64,000 nt of DNA from Lysobacterales bacterium (GTDB lineage: Bacteria; Pseudomonadota; Gammaproteobacteria; Xanthomonadales; SZUA-36), in NCBI GenBank assembly GCA_021648125.1, contig JAKITK010000005.1, forward strand, positions 1 to 64,000. The letters are read 5' to 3'. A model generated the notes under the pieces. It saw only the letters and a list, made by a program, of their open reading frames with translations, searched no databases and was not told the DNA's origin. Below are positions 26,977 through 35,908 of the stretch, piece after piece. A program made the translations under genes and the position numbers. Each line of letters opens with the position of its first letter. Position 1 is the first letter of the stretch.

Positions 26977-27136
26977 CCCCAATCCCTAGACAGAAGCACG
27001 GATGCTGCACATGCTATCGATTCCACAGCAGAACAAAAAATAACCGCCGAACCTACGGGTGCGACTCATATTTTTTATTTCACTGTGAAACCTAATATGA
27101 TACACATCATATCGCGCCTCTATCTGGGGATTGGGG
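26977..27136. repeat. MITE family B, copy 1
   Basis: This 160-bp element has ends CCCCAATCCCTAGACAGA and TATCTGGGGATTGGGG, which are inverted repeats. The inner halves (CCACAGCAGAACAAAAAATA and TATTTTTTATTTCACTGTG) also pair, so the whole element folds into one long hairpin. Sister copies are at 31145 (inverted) and 55436. Confidence 0.85.
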
Positions 27137-27204
27137 TAAAACAACAAGATAGATTTTGTGGATATATTTTCAGCAGATGAATTGCTGTGGAGAGCCTTAC
27201 TAGA

Positions 27205-27624
27205 ATGAATGAAGATAAAGTAACCTTGCCGGCCGGTTATAAACCTAAAGCAAGTGAAGAGTATATGGGTGCTGAACAGCTGGAGTATTTTCGCCAGAAA
27301 CTGTGTCAGTGGCGGAATGAACTCGAAGAAGAGTCCCTACAGACGATCAACAACCTTAAAGGCGAAGTTCGGGATGTTGGCGATGAGGCGGAGCGGGCAA
27401 CTCGCGAAACGGAAAATAGCCTGGAATTACGCACGCGTGACCGTTATCGTAAGTTGTTAAATAAAATCAGCAAGGCGCTTGATCGTGTTGATGATAGTAG
27501 TTACGGCTACTGCGATGAAACCGGTGAAGAAATCGGCCTGGCCCGTTTACAGGCCCGACCAATTGCAACTTTATGCTTGGATGCGCAGGAGCGCTGGGAA
27601 ATCCGCCAGAAACAGATGGGCTAA
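27205..27624 (+). CDS. dksA: RNA polymerase-binding transcription factor DksA (two-cysteine type)
   Basis: The 139-residue protein has the long coiled coil with the tip motif DVGDEAERATRE, which keeps the DxxDxA residues needed to act in the secondary channel of RNA polymerase. The zinc-finger region reads YGYCDETGEEIG and ATLCLDAQERWEI. Each CxxC pair of classical DksA has lost its second cysteine (to T and A), leaving two cysteines. Such reduced fingers occur in some DksA homologs that work without zinc. With ppGpp it adjusts rRNA, tRNA and amino-acid promoters. The ATG at 27205 has GGAGAG ten bases upstream; a GTG at 27187 is less likely. Confidence 0.92.
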   Translation: MNEDKVTLPAGYKPKASEEYMGAEQLEYFRQKLCQWRNELEEESLQTINNLKGEVRDVGDEAERATRETENSLELRTRDRYRKLLNKISKALDRVDDSSYGYCDETGEEIGLARLQARPIATLCLDAQERWEIRQKQMG

Positions 27625-27724
27625 ATAGCAATAGATAGCGTTTACCCACTGATTGTCAGGCATTTTTCAGTTTTTAGCGGTTGTATGCCCGAAAATTCAT
27701 AAATTAATGACTAATTTGCAGAAA

Positions 27725-27757
27725 AACGGTTGGGTAATTGTTAAAAATTTGCTAAAC
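27725..27757 (+). promoter_or_regulatory. Probable promoter of the OmpA-family gene
   Basis: TTGGGT, a 17-bp spacer (AATTGTTAAAAATTTGC) and TAAACT form a reasonable sigma-70 promoter about 75 bp before the start of the porin gene. Confidence 0.45.
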
Positions 27758-27833
27758 TGCACTTTGTGAAGCTGATGTATCCGTTATTAGAGGGGGACTT
27801 CGGTAAGCGCCCTGAAAATTATATCCTTAAAAA

Positions 27834-29006
27834 GTGAGAAAAATTGTGAAAACAAAAACCCTTTTAACATTATCTGTACTTGCACTGATGGCAAGTCCTG
27901 TTCAGGCCGGTGAATATACCGACGGTCGTATTTATGCTGGCGTATCCGGTGGGGTTCAATTCCTCGATAGTGATCGTCGCACCAACGATGATGGGATTAT
28001 TTATGGCTTCAACCTCGGTCGTTTCTTTACTGAAAACTTGAGTTTTGATCTCGAAGTCACACGGTTCCTGAATGACCCTCAGTTTGATCAGTCTGTCATT
28101 CTAGAAAACAACCTGCTTGGTGCAAGCACAAGATATACATTGCGCGATACATCGATAGTTGGTCGTTACCACTTTGGCGAAGATGACGGTTTCCGCCCTT
28201 TTGTTGCCTTCGGTGTTGGCGCAGCCAAACATGACAATTCTCTCGATCGTGCTACCGATTTAAGCGCTCTCATAGGTATAGGTTTCCAGAGTGATTGGAG
28301 TGCGCGCGGACATTGGTTTGCCCGTGTAGAAGCCGATTATCGCTATGTTGCAGATGAAACATCTTTGATGTCACAAAGCAGCTATGGTGATGTACTCCTC
28401 AGAGCTAGCCTGAACTATAAGTTCGGCGCAGATCCTCGTCCAGCAGTAGTTGTAGCTGAGCCTGTTGCAGCAGTAGACGGCGATGCGGATGGCGATGGCG
28501 TACCAGATAGCCGTGATCGTTGCCCTAACACCCCCGCCGGTGTTGCGGTTGACCAGTATGGTTGTTCACTCGATAGCGACGGTGACGGCGTACCAAATTC
28601 ACGCGACAAGTGCCCTGACACTCGTGCCGGAGCAGTAGTTGACCTGGATGGTTGTGAAATTGAAGCAGTTATCGACCTACAGGGCGTTCACTTCGAATTT
28701 GACAGTGCCAAACTGAAAGCTAGCGCAACAGCTAAACTGGACCAAGCATCTGAATTGCTGGCTTCTAACGGCTCAGTAGTCGTTGAAGTTGCCGGACACA
28801 CAGATAGTGTTGGTTCCGATAGCTACAACCAAGGATTGTCTGAGCGTCGTGCTAACAGCGTTCGTGATTACCTGGTTTCTAAAGGTATCAGCTCAGATCG
28901 CATGAGTGCTAAAGGTTATGGTGAGTCTCGTCCAGTCGCTACAAACGACACAGACGAAGGCCGTCATCAGAACCGTCGTGTAGAACTGATTGTTCTTGAT
29001 CGTTAA
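27834..29006 (+). CDS. OmpA/OprF-family outer membrane protein with thrombospondin type 3 repeats
   Basis: This 390-residue protein has a signal peptide ending SPVQA|GEY. An eight-stranded OmpA-type beta barrel spans residues 25-200 (IYAGVSGGVQFLDSD... SLNYKFGADP). A linker with two calcium-binding type 3 repeats follows (DGDADGDGVPDSRDRCPNTP and DSDGDGVPNSRDKCPDT). The C-terminal OmpA domain binds peptidoglycan (HFEFDSAKL, AGHTDSVGSDSYNQGLSERR, KGYGESRPVATN). It anchors the outer membrane to the cell wall and may act as a slow porin like OprF. Start is a GTG at 27834 or 27846; both give a working signal peptide. Confidence 0.93.
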   Translation: MRKIVKTKTLLTLSVLALMASPVQAGEYTDGRIYAGVSGGVQFLDSDRRTNDDGIIYGFNLGRFFTENLSFDLEVTRFLNDPQFDQSVILENNLLGASTRYTLRDTSIVGRYHFGEDDGFRPFVAFGVGAAKHDNSLDRATDLSALIGIGFQSDWSARGHWFARVEADYRYVADETSLMSQSSYGDVLLRASLNYKFGADPRPAVVVAEPVAAVDGDADGDGVPDSRDRCPNTPAGVAVDQYGCSLDSDGDGVPNSRDKCPDTRAGAVVDLDGCEIEAVIDLQGVHFEFDSAKLKASATAKLDQASELLASNGSVVVEVAGHTDSVGSDSYNQGLSERRANSVRDYLVSKGISSDRMSAKGYGESRPVATNDTDEGRHQNRRVELIVLDR

Positions 29007-29029
29007 GCACTAGCAGTATCTTGCAAGAC

Positions 29030-29062
29030 AAAAAGCCCCGCCAAACGGCGGGGCTTTTTTTT
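29030..29062 (+). terminator. Terminator of the OmpA-family gene
   Basis: AAAGCCCCGCCAAACGGCGG continues into GGGCTTTTTTTT, giving a strong GC stem with an eight-T tail. Confidence 0.93.
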
Positions 29063-29117
29063 GCCTATACAAAAGTAAATTGTTGGTGGTAGTAGCAAGG
29101 GAGTGCTTAGCGGTTAA

Positions 29118-29236
29118 GGTTTTTTAATTGGTTCTCGCAGAGACGCAGAGAACGCAAAGGAAACCCCACATAGATTTGTTTTTGATCTTCTCTGCGTTCC
29201 CTGCGCCTTGGCGAGAGCAAGGTTTTTCTTTAACCA
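29118..29236. repeat. Intergenic inverted repeat (GCAGAGACGCAGAGAACGC type)
   Basis: AAGGTTTTTTAATTGGTTCT followed by CGCAGAGACGCAGAGAACGC pairs over about 50 bp with CTCTGCGTTCCCTGCGCCTT and the following AAGGTTTTTCTT. The element is a long imperfect palindrome of a type scattered in many bacterial genomes. No gene in it is credible. Confidence 0.7.
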
Positions 29237-29255
29237 ACAAGACTCTAATATTTTC

Positions 29256-29675
29256 TCAGGTTTGTGAGTTAGCCTTGTACGCATGTTGCTGGATTTTTGC
29301 CAGCATACTTGCCAGACCATTTGCTCTGGTCAGCGACAGATGCTCGGAAAGACCGATTTTTTCAACAAACCAAGGACTTGACTCGAGGATTTCAGTGGCA
29401 CTGCGCCCAGAATAAATTTGCAGTAACAAGGCAATTAAACCGGAAACAATAGCGGCATCGCTATTGGCGCGAAAACTAAGGGAATCCCGGCTACCAGACG
29501 CTACCAACCAAACTTGTGACTGACAACCGCTAACCAGGTTATCGCTGATCATTTCATCACTGCTGAGTTGCGGTAATTGTTTACCCAAATCAATCAGGTA
29601 TTGATAGCGATCCATCCAGTCGTCAAACAAGGCGAAGTTATCGACAATTTCCTGCTGCGCGCTATCAATACTCAT
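29256..29675 (-). CDS. SufE-family cysteine desulfurase sulfur acceptor
   Basis: The 139-residue protein has the SufE/CsdE fold: an N-terminal helix pair, then DNLVSGCQSQVWLVA with the sulfur-accepting cysteine, and the end FVEKIGLSEHLSLTRANGLA with the conserved RxNG element. It takes persulfide sulfur from a cysteine desulfurase (SufS or CsdA) for Fe-S cluster assembly. No suf genes are adjacent; it may be CsdE rather than SufE. Its ATG overlaps the cysS stop (ATGA), so the two are translated together. The upstream MAH of the open frame is not needed. Confidence 0.92.
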   Translation of the reverse strand: MSIDSAQQEIVDNFALFDDWMDRYQYLIDLGKQLPQLSSDEMISDNLVSGCQSQVWLVASGSRDSLSFRANSDAAIVSGLIALLLQIYSGRSATEILESSPWFVEKIGLSEHLSLTRANGLASMLAKIQQHAYKANSQT

Positions 29676-31057
29676 ATGCGCCAACGGGTTCCGTCAGGAC
29701 TGTCTTCAAGGCTTATGCCCATTTCCAGGAGCACATCTCTGAGGCGGTCTGCTTCGGCAAAATCACGGCTTGCGCGGGCAGCGTCACGGGCTTCCACCAT
29801 GGTTTGGATGGCGTTAGCATCTACGTTACTAGTTTTAGCCGAGCCGGCGTTAAGCCACTCACTGGGGTCTGCCTGTAGCAGTCCAAGGAGAGCACCGGCT
29901 GCGAGTAAATCCGCAGCTGCCGCTTGTTTTTCGATAGCTGTGTCCAACTTACCTATACGCCGCGCCAGTGCATTGAGTTCTGCCAGTGCTCTTGGCGTGT
30001 TGATATCATCATTCAGAGCCGTCAGGAAGTCTGCAGGTATCTCTGCAGCGATTTTTAGATCCAGACCCTGTTCTTTAACCGAGCGTAAAATAGTATATAA
30101 GCGCTCTAGAGTTTTTTGGCAACGCTGAACTTCGCCCGCCGACCAGTCTAATGGCTGGCGATAATGGGCAGACAATAACAGGTAGCGAAGTGTTTCACCC
30201 TGCCACTGTTTCAGGAGTTCATGAACGGTTAGCGTATTACCTAAGGATTTTGACATTTTGCGCTTTTCAACAGTAATAAAACCATTGTGCAGCCAGTAGT
30301 TTGCCATGGCCTTACCGCCGTGCGCACAGACACTCTGAGCAATCTCGTTTTCGTGATGTGGAAAAACCAAATCCTGGCCGCCGCCATGTATATCAATAGT
30401 ATTGCCCAGATGTTTTTCTGCCATTGCCGAGCATTCAATATGCCAGCCCGGTCGCCCCCAACCCCAGGGGCTGTCCCAGCCGGGCAGGGGATTAACGGAA
30501 GGTTTCCAGAGTACAAAGTCTGCCGGATGGCGCTTGAAGGGGGCAACCTCTACTCGTGCGCCAGCAATCATATCCTTGATTTTACGACCGGAAAGCTTGC
30601 CGTAGTCGCTAAAACTTTCAGTCGAAAAAAGCACATGCCCTTCGGCGGCATAGGCATGCCCGCTGCTGATAAGTTGTTTAATCATGTTGATGATTTCAGC
30701 AATGTGATCGGTGGCATGCGGTTCAATATTCGGGGCTTGAACCCCCAATGCTGCCATATCCTTGCGGTAGGCATCGGCATATTGTGAGGATATTTCGGCG
30801 ATAGCTACGCCCTGGTCTGCTGCGGCTTGATTTATTTTGTCGTCAACATCGGTGATGTTACGGGCATAGACTACCTGTGGGTGCTGCAACTGCAGCAGCT
30901 GGCGTAACAGGTCGAAGATGACCGCCGGCCGGGCATTGCCGATATGCGCATAGTTATAGACAGTTGGGCCACAGACATACATGGTCACCCGCTGCGGGTC
31001 TATGGGGGTAAAAACCTCCTTGTTTCGGCTGCGAGTATTGTAGAGGACAATGGACAT
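29672..31057 (-). CDS. cysS: Cysteinyl-tRNA synthetase
   Basis: This 461-residue class I synthetase has zinc cysteines in YVCGPTVYNYAHIGNARP, which includes the HIGH motif, and in WHIECSAMAEKHLG. The KMSKS loop is RKMSKSLGNTLTV. It joins cysteine to tRNA-Cys and binds cysteine directly through zinc. The start MSIVLYNTRSRNKE fits the family; the frame is open 12 codons further upstream (to 31093) without a ribosome site. Its 3' end overlaps the sufE-like gene by four bases. Confidence 0.96.
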   Translation of the reverse strand: MSIVLYNTRSRNKEVFTPIDPQRVTMYVCGPTVYNYAHIGNARPAVIFDLLRQLLQLQHPQVVYARNITDVDDKINQAAADQGVAIAEISSQYADAYRKDMAALGVQAPNIEPHATDHIAEIINMIKQLISSGHAYAAEGHVLFSTESFSDYGKLSGRKIKDMIAGARVEVAPFKRHPADFVLWKPSVNPLPGWDSPWGWGRPGWHIECSAMAEKHLGNTIDIHGGGQDLVFPHHENEIAQSVCAHGGKAMANYWLHNGFITVEKRKMSKSLGNTLTVHELLKQWQGETLRYLLLSAHYRQPLDWSAGEVQRCQKTLERLYTILRSVKEQGLDLKIAAEIPADFLTALNDDINTPRALAELNALARRIGKLDTAIEKQAAAADLLAAGALLGLLQADPSEWLNAGSAKTSNVDANAIQTMVEARDAARASRDFAEADRLRDVLLEMGISLEDSPDGTRWRI

Positions 31058-31144
31058 GGATAAACTGCCTGTTATACGCGGTTCAATAAGCATTTTACTG
31101 AACCCTTAGCTATAGTTAGAATATAGCAATATTCTAACAGTAAA

Positions 31145-31303
31145 CCCCAATCCCCAGATAGAGGCGCGATATGATGTGTATGATATTGGATTCATAGTGA
31201 AATAAAAAATATGAGTCGCACCCGTAGGTTCGGCGGTTATTTTTTGTTTTGCTGTGGAGTCAATAGCATGTGCAGCATCCGTGTTTCTATCTGGAGATTG
31301 GGG
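31145..31303. repeat. MITE family B, copy 2 (inverted)
   Basis: This 159-bp copy is in opposite orientation to copy 1: CCCCAATCCCCAGATAGAGG at the left and TTTCTATCTGGAGATTGGGG at the right. Taking one more base on each side, the element is flanked by TAA on both sides, which suggests a 3-bp target duplication. It lies 15 bp upstream of the cysS frame's possible leader and before pepQ. Confidence 0.85.
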
Positions 31304-31325
31304 TTAATAGACTTGGAGAAACCGA

Positions 31326-32639
31326 ATGATTAGCAATGCGCAGGCATTATTTGCCGACCATATTTCCAATCGCCAGCAGCAACTGGAAACAGCACTAGAG
31401 GCTTGTCACTACGATGAGCTACTGATTTTCTCAGGTACCGAAACCACCGCCTTTCTGGATGATTATCATTATCCCTTTAAACCCAACCCACACTTTATGG
31501 CGTGGTTGCCTTTAACCCACCATGCCGACTGTTGGCTGCAATTGCGTAGTGGAAAAAAGCCCGTGCTTTACTACTATCAGCCGAGCGACTATTGGCATGC
31601 ACCACCGGCGACACCAGAGAGTTGGTGGGCCGATCATTTTGAAATAAAACTGATAAACCAGCCGCTACCGGCGCAGCAGATTGTCAGCGGTTCTCATGCT
31701 GTAATGATTGGCGAAATTGAAGATCGTCGTGGGGTTGGTGATGTCAGCCTTAATCCACAGACATTATTAAATCATCTACACTTGGATCGAACCCGGAAAA
31801 CCGACTGGGAGCTTGCCTGTATTAGCGATGCCAACCGGATTGCAGCACGCGCACATAATACCGCCCGAGATGCATTTTTTTCCGGTGAGTCTGAATTTGA
31901 AATTGATATGCGCTATTGCCGTGCGGCAGGGTTGCAAGAACATGAAATGCCTTATGGCAGTATTGTCGCCATTAATGAGCACGCCTCGACATTACATTAT
32001 CAGGGTAAAGATCGTGCAAGGTCCCGGCAGCGGAACGCCTTTTTGATTGATGCCGGGGCTACTTGCTATGGCTATGCAGCTGATATTACCCGTACTTACT
32101 GCACTGATTCCAGTTTGTTTGCCGACCTGCTCGCGGGTATGGATGCACTTGAGTTGCGCCTTGCAGAAGCCGCAGTCAGCGGAGTTGATTACCGTCAGTT
32201 GCATCTGCGTACACATCATGAAATTGCCGAATTACTGGCCCATTTTGGAATTCTGAAAGTCACTGCAGAAGCCGCCGTTGCCAAAGGTATCACCAGCACC
32301 TTTCTGCCACATGGTTTAGGTCACTACCTGGGTCTGCAAACCCACGATGTTGCCGGCTTGATTGATAACCAGGGTGAGGACTTACCACGCCCGGACGGGC
32401 ATCCGTTCTTGCGTTTAACCCGGGTTCTGGAAAGCTCTAATGTATTAACAATAGAGCCGGGACTGTATTTTATCGACAGTCTGTTGGCGAAACTGAAAGC
32501 CTCGGGAAATGCCGGAGCAGTGAACTGGGAACTAATAGATCAGCTCAGACCCTATGGCGGAATTCGTATTGAAGACAATATCGTAGTGGCCGAAAAAGAC
32601 AGCCGGAACCTAACCCGGGAAGCATTCGCCAAGCTTTAA
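31326..32639 (+). CDS. pepQ: Xaa-Pro dipeptidase PepQ (M24B)
   Basis: This 437-residue prolidase has an N-terminal creatinase-like domain (residues 1-165) and a pita-bread metal domain. Di-manganese ligands are seen in FLIDAGATCYGYAADITRTY (two aspartates), FLPHGLGHYLGLQTHD (histidine), LTIEPGLYFI (glutamate) and GGIRIEDNIVV (glutamate). It splits dipeptides ending in proline, and homologs also hydrolyse organophosphates. The gene stands alone between a MITE and a convergent gene. Confidence 0.95.
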   Translation: MISNAQALFADHISNRQQQLETALEACHYDELLIFSGTETTAFLDDYHYPFKPNPHFMAWLPLTHHADCWLQLRSGKKPVLYYYQPSDYWHAPPATPESWWADHFEIKLINQPLPAQQIVSGSHAVMIGEIEDRRGVGDVSLNPQTLLNHLHLDRTRKTDWELACISDANRIAARAHNTARDAFFSGESEFEIDMRYCRAAGLQEHEMPYGSIVAINEHASTLHYQGKDRARSRQRNAFLIDAGATCYGYAADITRTYCTDSSLFADLLAGMDALELRLAEAAVSGVDYRQLHLRTHHEIAELLAHFGILKVTAEAAVAKGITSTFLPHGLGHYLGLQTHDVAGLIDNQGEDLPRPDGHPFLRLTRVLESSNVLTIEPGLYFIDSLLAKLKASGNAGAVNWELIDQLRPYGGIRIEDNIVVAEKDSRNLTREAFAKL

Positions 32640-32654
32640 TGCTTGTAGCGTGAC

Positions 32655-32680
32655 GCGTGGGCATAAATGCCCACCCTTGT
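32655..32680. terminator. Possible terminator after pepQ
   Basis: CGTGGGCATAAATGCCCACCC forms a seven-pair stem with a short loop and a weak TTG tail. It may end transcription between the convergent genes pepQ and 32726-33355. Confidence 0.45.
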
Positions 32681-32725
32681 ATGATCACCACACAGTCGCT
32701 GGACATTTGTTTCCATAGACTGTAT

Positions 32726-33355
32726 CTACAACAAGCCGATGGATTTTAGGGATGGGATGTCAATGGCTTCGGCCGAATCGTGGCTCCAAATGGTGCCCTG
32801 CATATCGAAGTAGAGCTGTTTTTCCTGATCAGCCAGAGCTTTTACTGCTTCCATAACCGCAGCTTCATGCAGCGTGGTGAAAATAAAGCGGTCAAGTTCG
32901 GCGGCATACGGGTCGCCAATAATTTCCCGCATTGCCTGATTGGCGGTGGTGAGGTCGGCCGGAAACATAAATTTCCCAGTTTGCAGGCGGTAATGGTCGG
33001 AAACCGATTGCAGCAGTGACAGCGAACAATAGGCATCGTCCATTAGGCCGATAACCCCCATATGGTCGGGGATAACATCGTTGTCATTATCCCAATAGGA
33101 AATAACCGCCGCTAAAATACAGTTGATTTCTTTTTCGAGGCCTACATTTATAGCGGAGGTAATCGCAATTTTGATCATATAAGGAACTTGCTCAATATAA
33201 TCACAGATAAAACGGGCACCGGTTTCAAGGTCTTTTTTAGTAGGCTGTTGCTGCTGGCGCGCAGCTACCGCATCAAGCAGTTCCATCAAATCGCCTTTTA
33301 CTGTGGCAAAGTCACAGCTTTCACGAATTTGTTTTTCTATGGCGTCTGTTTGCAT
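32726..33355 (-). CDS. DUF1232/YkvA-like protein
   Basis: This 209-residue protein has no signal peptide. A motif at about residues 85-115, AAVISYWDNDNDVIPDHMGV followed by IGLMDDAYCSL, resembles the DUF1232 core (Y-x-SPID-L-IPD-x-P-x-G-x-DDA). The rest is helical and acidic. Function is unknown; the family is named after YkvA. It is convergent with pepQ and divergent from the ZIP-like gene. Confidence 0.6.
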   Translation of the reverse strand: MQTDAIEKQIRESCDFATVKGDLMELLDAVAARQQQQPTKKDLETGARFICDYIEQVPYMIKIAITSAINVGLEKEINCILAAVISYWDNDNDVIPDHMGVIGLMDDAYCSLSLLQSVSDHYRLQTGKFMFPADLTTANQAMREIIGDPYAAELDRFIFTTLHEAAVMEAVKALADQEKQLYFDMQGTIWSHDSAEAIDIPSLKSIGLL

Positions 33356-33528
33356 GATGTTATAAGAAAGCCAGTATAATTGGGATTATGGACCGTTTTT
33401 ATTCTTTAACGAGTATTTTACACCTCTAGCTGGGATATTTCATACAGTATTCTGAGCGCAGAAATTACAAAGGCTTTGAAGATGCATCAGCAAAAACTGA
33501 TAAGGCATAAGTTTACAGGAATAAAATT

Positions 33529-34143
33529 TTGCTAATCACACTGGCAGTGTTGATTATGTTGCTGGGTCCGCTGCTTTACTTGCGGGCGCAAAAAATTCCC
33601 GGCTGGGCGCATAAACTCGAACGCGGCCTTATTATTCTATTGTTAGTGATGGTGGCTTTTGTGCTGTTGCCGGAAGTATACAGAGAAGTAGGGGTTGCCG
33701 GACTAGCACTGGTAGTGGTTGGTATCGGTTTACCCAGTCTGCTGGAACACAGTCTGCACCGGCTGGCGCATACGACGCATATCATTACCCTGGTAATTGC
33801 AACAGCGGGACTGGCTTTTCATTCCATGCTGGACGGTGCGGCGTTATCCCAGGCTTTGGCACAATCGGCGAATACGGGCAATACCTTTGTTATGGCAGTG
33901 CTATTACACCGTTTGCTTGCGGGCATGGTGATTTGGTTGATTTTGCAACCTGTCAGCGGTAACCGGCTGGCATTTATTATGATTTTGATCGTTGCAGTAT
34001 CCGCGCTACCCGGCTATTTTCTGGCGCCGCAGTTGCTCGGTATGCATGAGGGCCAGGCTAGCGCTCTGTTTCAGGCACTGGTAGTCGGCACTATCATTCA
34101 CGGTCTCATGCACCGTAGTCAGAAACACCAGCACTCGCATTAA
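33529..34143 (+). CDS. ZIP-like metal transporter / integral membrane protein
   Basis: This 204-residue protein has six or seven membrane helices. Helix 4 carries HSMLDGAALSQA and helix 5 MAVLLHRLLAGMVIW, at the places where ZIP transporters have HNxPEG and HExPHE metal sites. It ends with a histidine-rich tail HRSQKHQHSH, as in many zinc/iron transporters. The motif match is partial, so substrate and direction are uncertain. Translation starts at a TTG with AGGA eight bases upstream. It is not in an operon. Confidence 0.6.
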   Translation: MLITLAVLIMLLGPLLYLRAQKIPGWAHKLERGLIILLLVMVAFVLLPEVYREVGVAGLALVVVGIGLPSLLEHSLHRLAHTTHIITLVIATAGLAFHSMLDGAALSQALAQSANTGNTFVMAVLLHRLLAGMVIWLILQPVSGNRLAFIMILIVAVSALPGYFLAPQLLGMHEGQASALFQALVVGTIIHGLMHRSQKHQHSH

Positions 34144-34472
34144 TTGCAGCCGGGATGGCCGAGAAATCAACCGTCTGTGTGAATAATTTTTAGCACCCAC
34201 CGGAACAACGCCGTCGCCTGAATCGGTCCACCGATAAAATCATGGCCACGGATATTTGAGTGGTTGAGGGGTTTGAAATACCGCCTATGCGTTGTCTTCC
34301 CGGCCTTCGAGCCGGGATATCATTGGGAGCCGTGTTATTTAGATACCGGCTCGTTGCCCAGAGCTGTACCCCAGGGCAGGTCTTTTTTATCATCGTGGCT
34401 TCTGCACTGGGCAAATTACATCACCATAAGCGGCATAAGTCTTAGTGGTAGGTACTTCCTCTGGGCAATGTA
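34144..34472. repeat. Intergenic region with REP-like palindrome
   Basis: No gene is seen. At 34291-34331 TCTTCCCGGCCTTCGAGCCG and GGATATCATTGGGAGC form a palindromic element that recurs inverted at 60402-60444 with only a few differences. Confidence 0.6.
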
Positions 34473-35378
34473 TTATTCAAACCCACCGCTGAAAAGCGGG
34501 TCGTAATCAAAGTCATAAACCGGTGATAGACCAGTGCCAGCAATAACCCCTAATTCTGTATAGTCAGTGTAACCAGGAAATATATAGCCCAGGAAGCGGT
34601 TGTGCAGGCGTTTTAACATGATTTCACTGACCACATCACGGTAGTCTACAGTGGCATTAACATCTTGACCTTGGAGTAATTGATTGGGCAATAATCCAGG
34701 GAATTGACCGTGAAAGCCACCAACAACACTATCACCAATGATAAACATTGGGTTGCCATAACCATGATCGGTGCTATTAGCACTATTTTGGTAAGCTCTT
34801 CTACCAAATTCACTTTGTACTATTATGGTGAATTTGCCTGCGTGGGTGGCACTCAGGTCTTGATAGAGAGCATTTAATCCTTCCGACAGGGCAAGGGTCA
34901 AATTGGCAAATAGTCCAGTATCGCCAGTGCCCTGGTTGGTATGCGTGTCCCAACCACCAGTAGCTACATAGGCAACCTCCAGTCCGATATTTTCTTTGCG
35001 AAGCTGTGCGACAGCTTTTAGTTGATTACCAAAATTTCCAGTCGGATAAACTGCAGAATTTCCAGGTATGTAGCTATCCCAGTCTATAGCCTGAACTACT
35101 GTTGAGGCGAGTAATGTTTGGTTAGCCACTACTTTTTCAGTAGTGTTTGGGTTCTGGTTTAACTCTCCAAGCATCATTTGCATTTCACCTTCCCAGGCCC
35201 AAAAACCTAGACCCAGGCTGAAATTATTTGGATTATTCATCACCAGCGCAGATGGATCACCTAAAATTGCAGTGGTAGTGTTATATGAGGGTACAAATAC
35301 AGGAATCAATGCGTTGGCAGGCCTGTTTAACGATGAGTTCTGATATCTGGTTATTAGCAATGTATTATTATAGTAAGC
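34473..35378 (-). pseudogene. DUF1501 family protein, N-terminally truncated
   Basis: The residual frame encodes the C-terminal 300 residues of a DUF1501 protein. Hallmarks are AYVATGGWDTHTNQGTGDTG, TIIVQSEFGRRAYQNS, and STDHGYGNPMFIIG followed by GGFHGQFPG. The family averages 400-480 residues with a Tat or Sec signal, and the first third is missing. The frame stays open through a short MITE B relic (35379-35417) to an ATG at 35432, but that extension is not part of the protein. DUF1501 proteins are exported sulfatase-like proteins often paired with DUF1800; no partner is present here. Confidence 0.8.
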
Positions 35379-35417
35379 ACCAATTCCCAGCATGTGTGTT
35401 TCTATCTGGGGATTGGA
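35379..35417. repeat. MITE family B relic
   Basis: CACCAATTCCCAGCAT and TTTCTATCTGGGGATTGG are the two termini of MITE family B joined with almost all of the interior deleted. The relic marks the breakpoint of the DUF1501 gene. Confidence 0.7.
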
Positions 35418-35533
35418 GCCACCTGAACTCACATCATCATGTGTCTATTCAGACCATGCGTTGTATGGTCTTCGCACTTGAATCTGAATGTTTTTCTTCT
35501 CAAACTGTCTTGTCCAAAATAAACCAGGATCCC

Positions 35534-35615
35534 TTAGTTTTTAGATGCCATTTCTCGTAATTCCCGCCTGAGTATCTTGCCTACATTGGTTTTTGGTAAT
35601 TCCTCGAAGAACTCG
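35534..35615 (-). pseudogene. AMP-dependent acyl-CoA synthetase, C-terminal fragment
   Basis: Reading the - strand, YQVEFFEELPKTNVGKILRR and ELREMASKN end in TAA at 35534-35536. PKTNVGKILRRELR is the C-terminal hallmark of fatty acyl-CoA synthetases with the catalytic lysine. Nothing of the preceding 500 residues is present, since the sequence turns into CBS-domain coding on the other strand at about 35615. Confidence 0.75.
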
Positions 35616-35908
35616 ACTTGGTAGGCTTGATCTCCCACCGAACCTTATTGCGCTTGCTGGCTCAGGGGAAACTATCACCGGAGAATAAAACCCCGGTTGA
35701 GTCGGTTATGCAAACCGAGATTCATACAGTTTCACCCGATACCAAAACCGTACAGGCAATTGGCACCATGCGGGATAATAATATCGCCTGCCTGCCAGTT
35801 GTTGAAGATGGCAAGCTGGTGGGTTTGTTAACTGAGCATGATTTGATTGTGGTAGCTTCAAGATTGTTGGAAGAGAGTTTGCTGTCAGCCTCGGAAGAGG
35901 CTCCCTAA
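35612..35908 (+). pseudogene. CBS-domain protein, C-terminal fragment
   Basis: The frame begins without a start signal inside a CBS motif (LVGLISHRTLLRLLAQ). It then has a complete second CBS domain (ESVMQTEIHTVSPDTKTVQA, NNIACLPVVEDGKLVGLLTE). The N-terminal part is missing at the junction with the acyl-CoA synthetase fragment. A TTG at 35618 could start a small protein, but no ribosome site is apparent. The stop overlaps the stop of the convergent ATPase gene by three bases. Confidence 0.7.

Noticed and set aside
26965-27180. Open frame inside MITE family B
   Set aside because: It is contained in a repeated hairpin element and not conserved as coding between the copies.
29128-29415. Open frames on both strands over the 29118-29236 palindrome
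   Set aside because: They consist of repeat sequence and antisense of the SufE-like gene.
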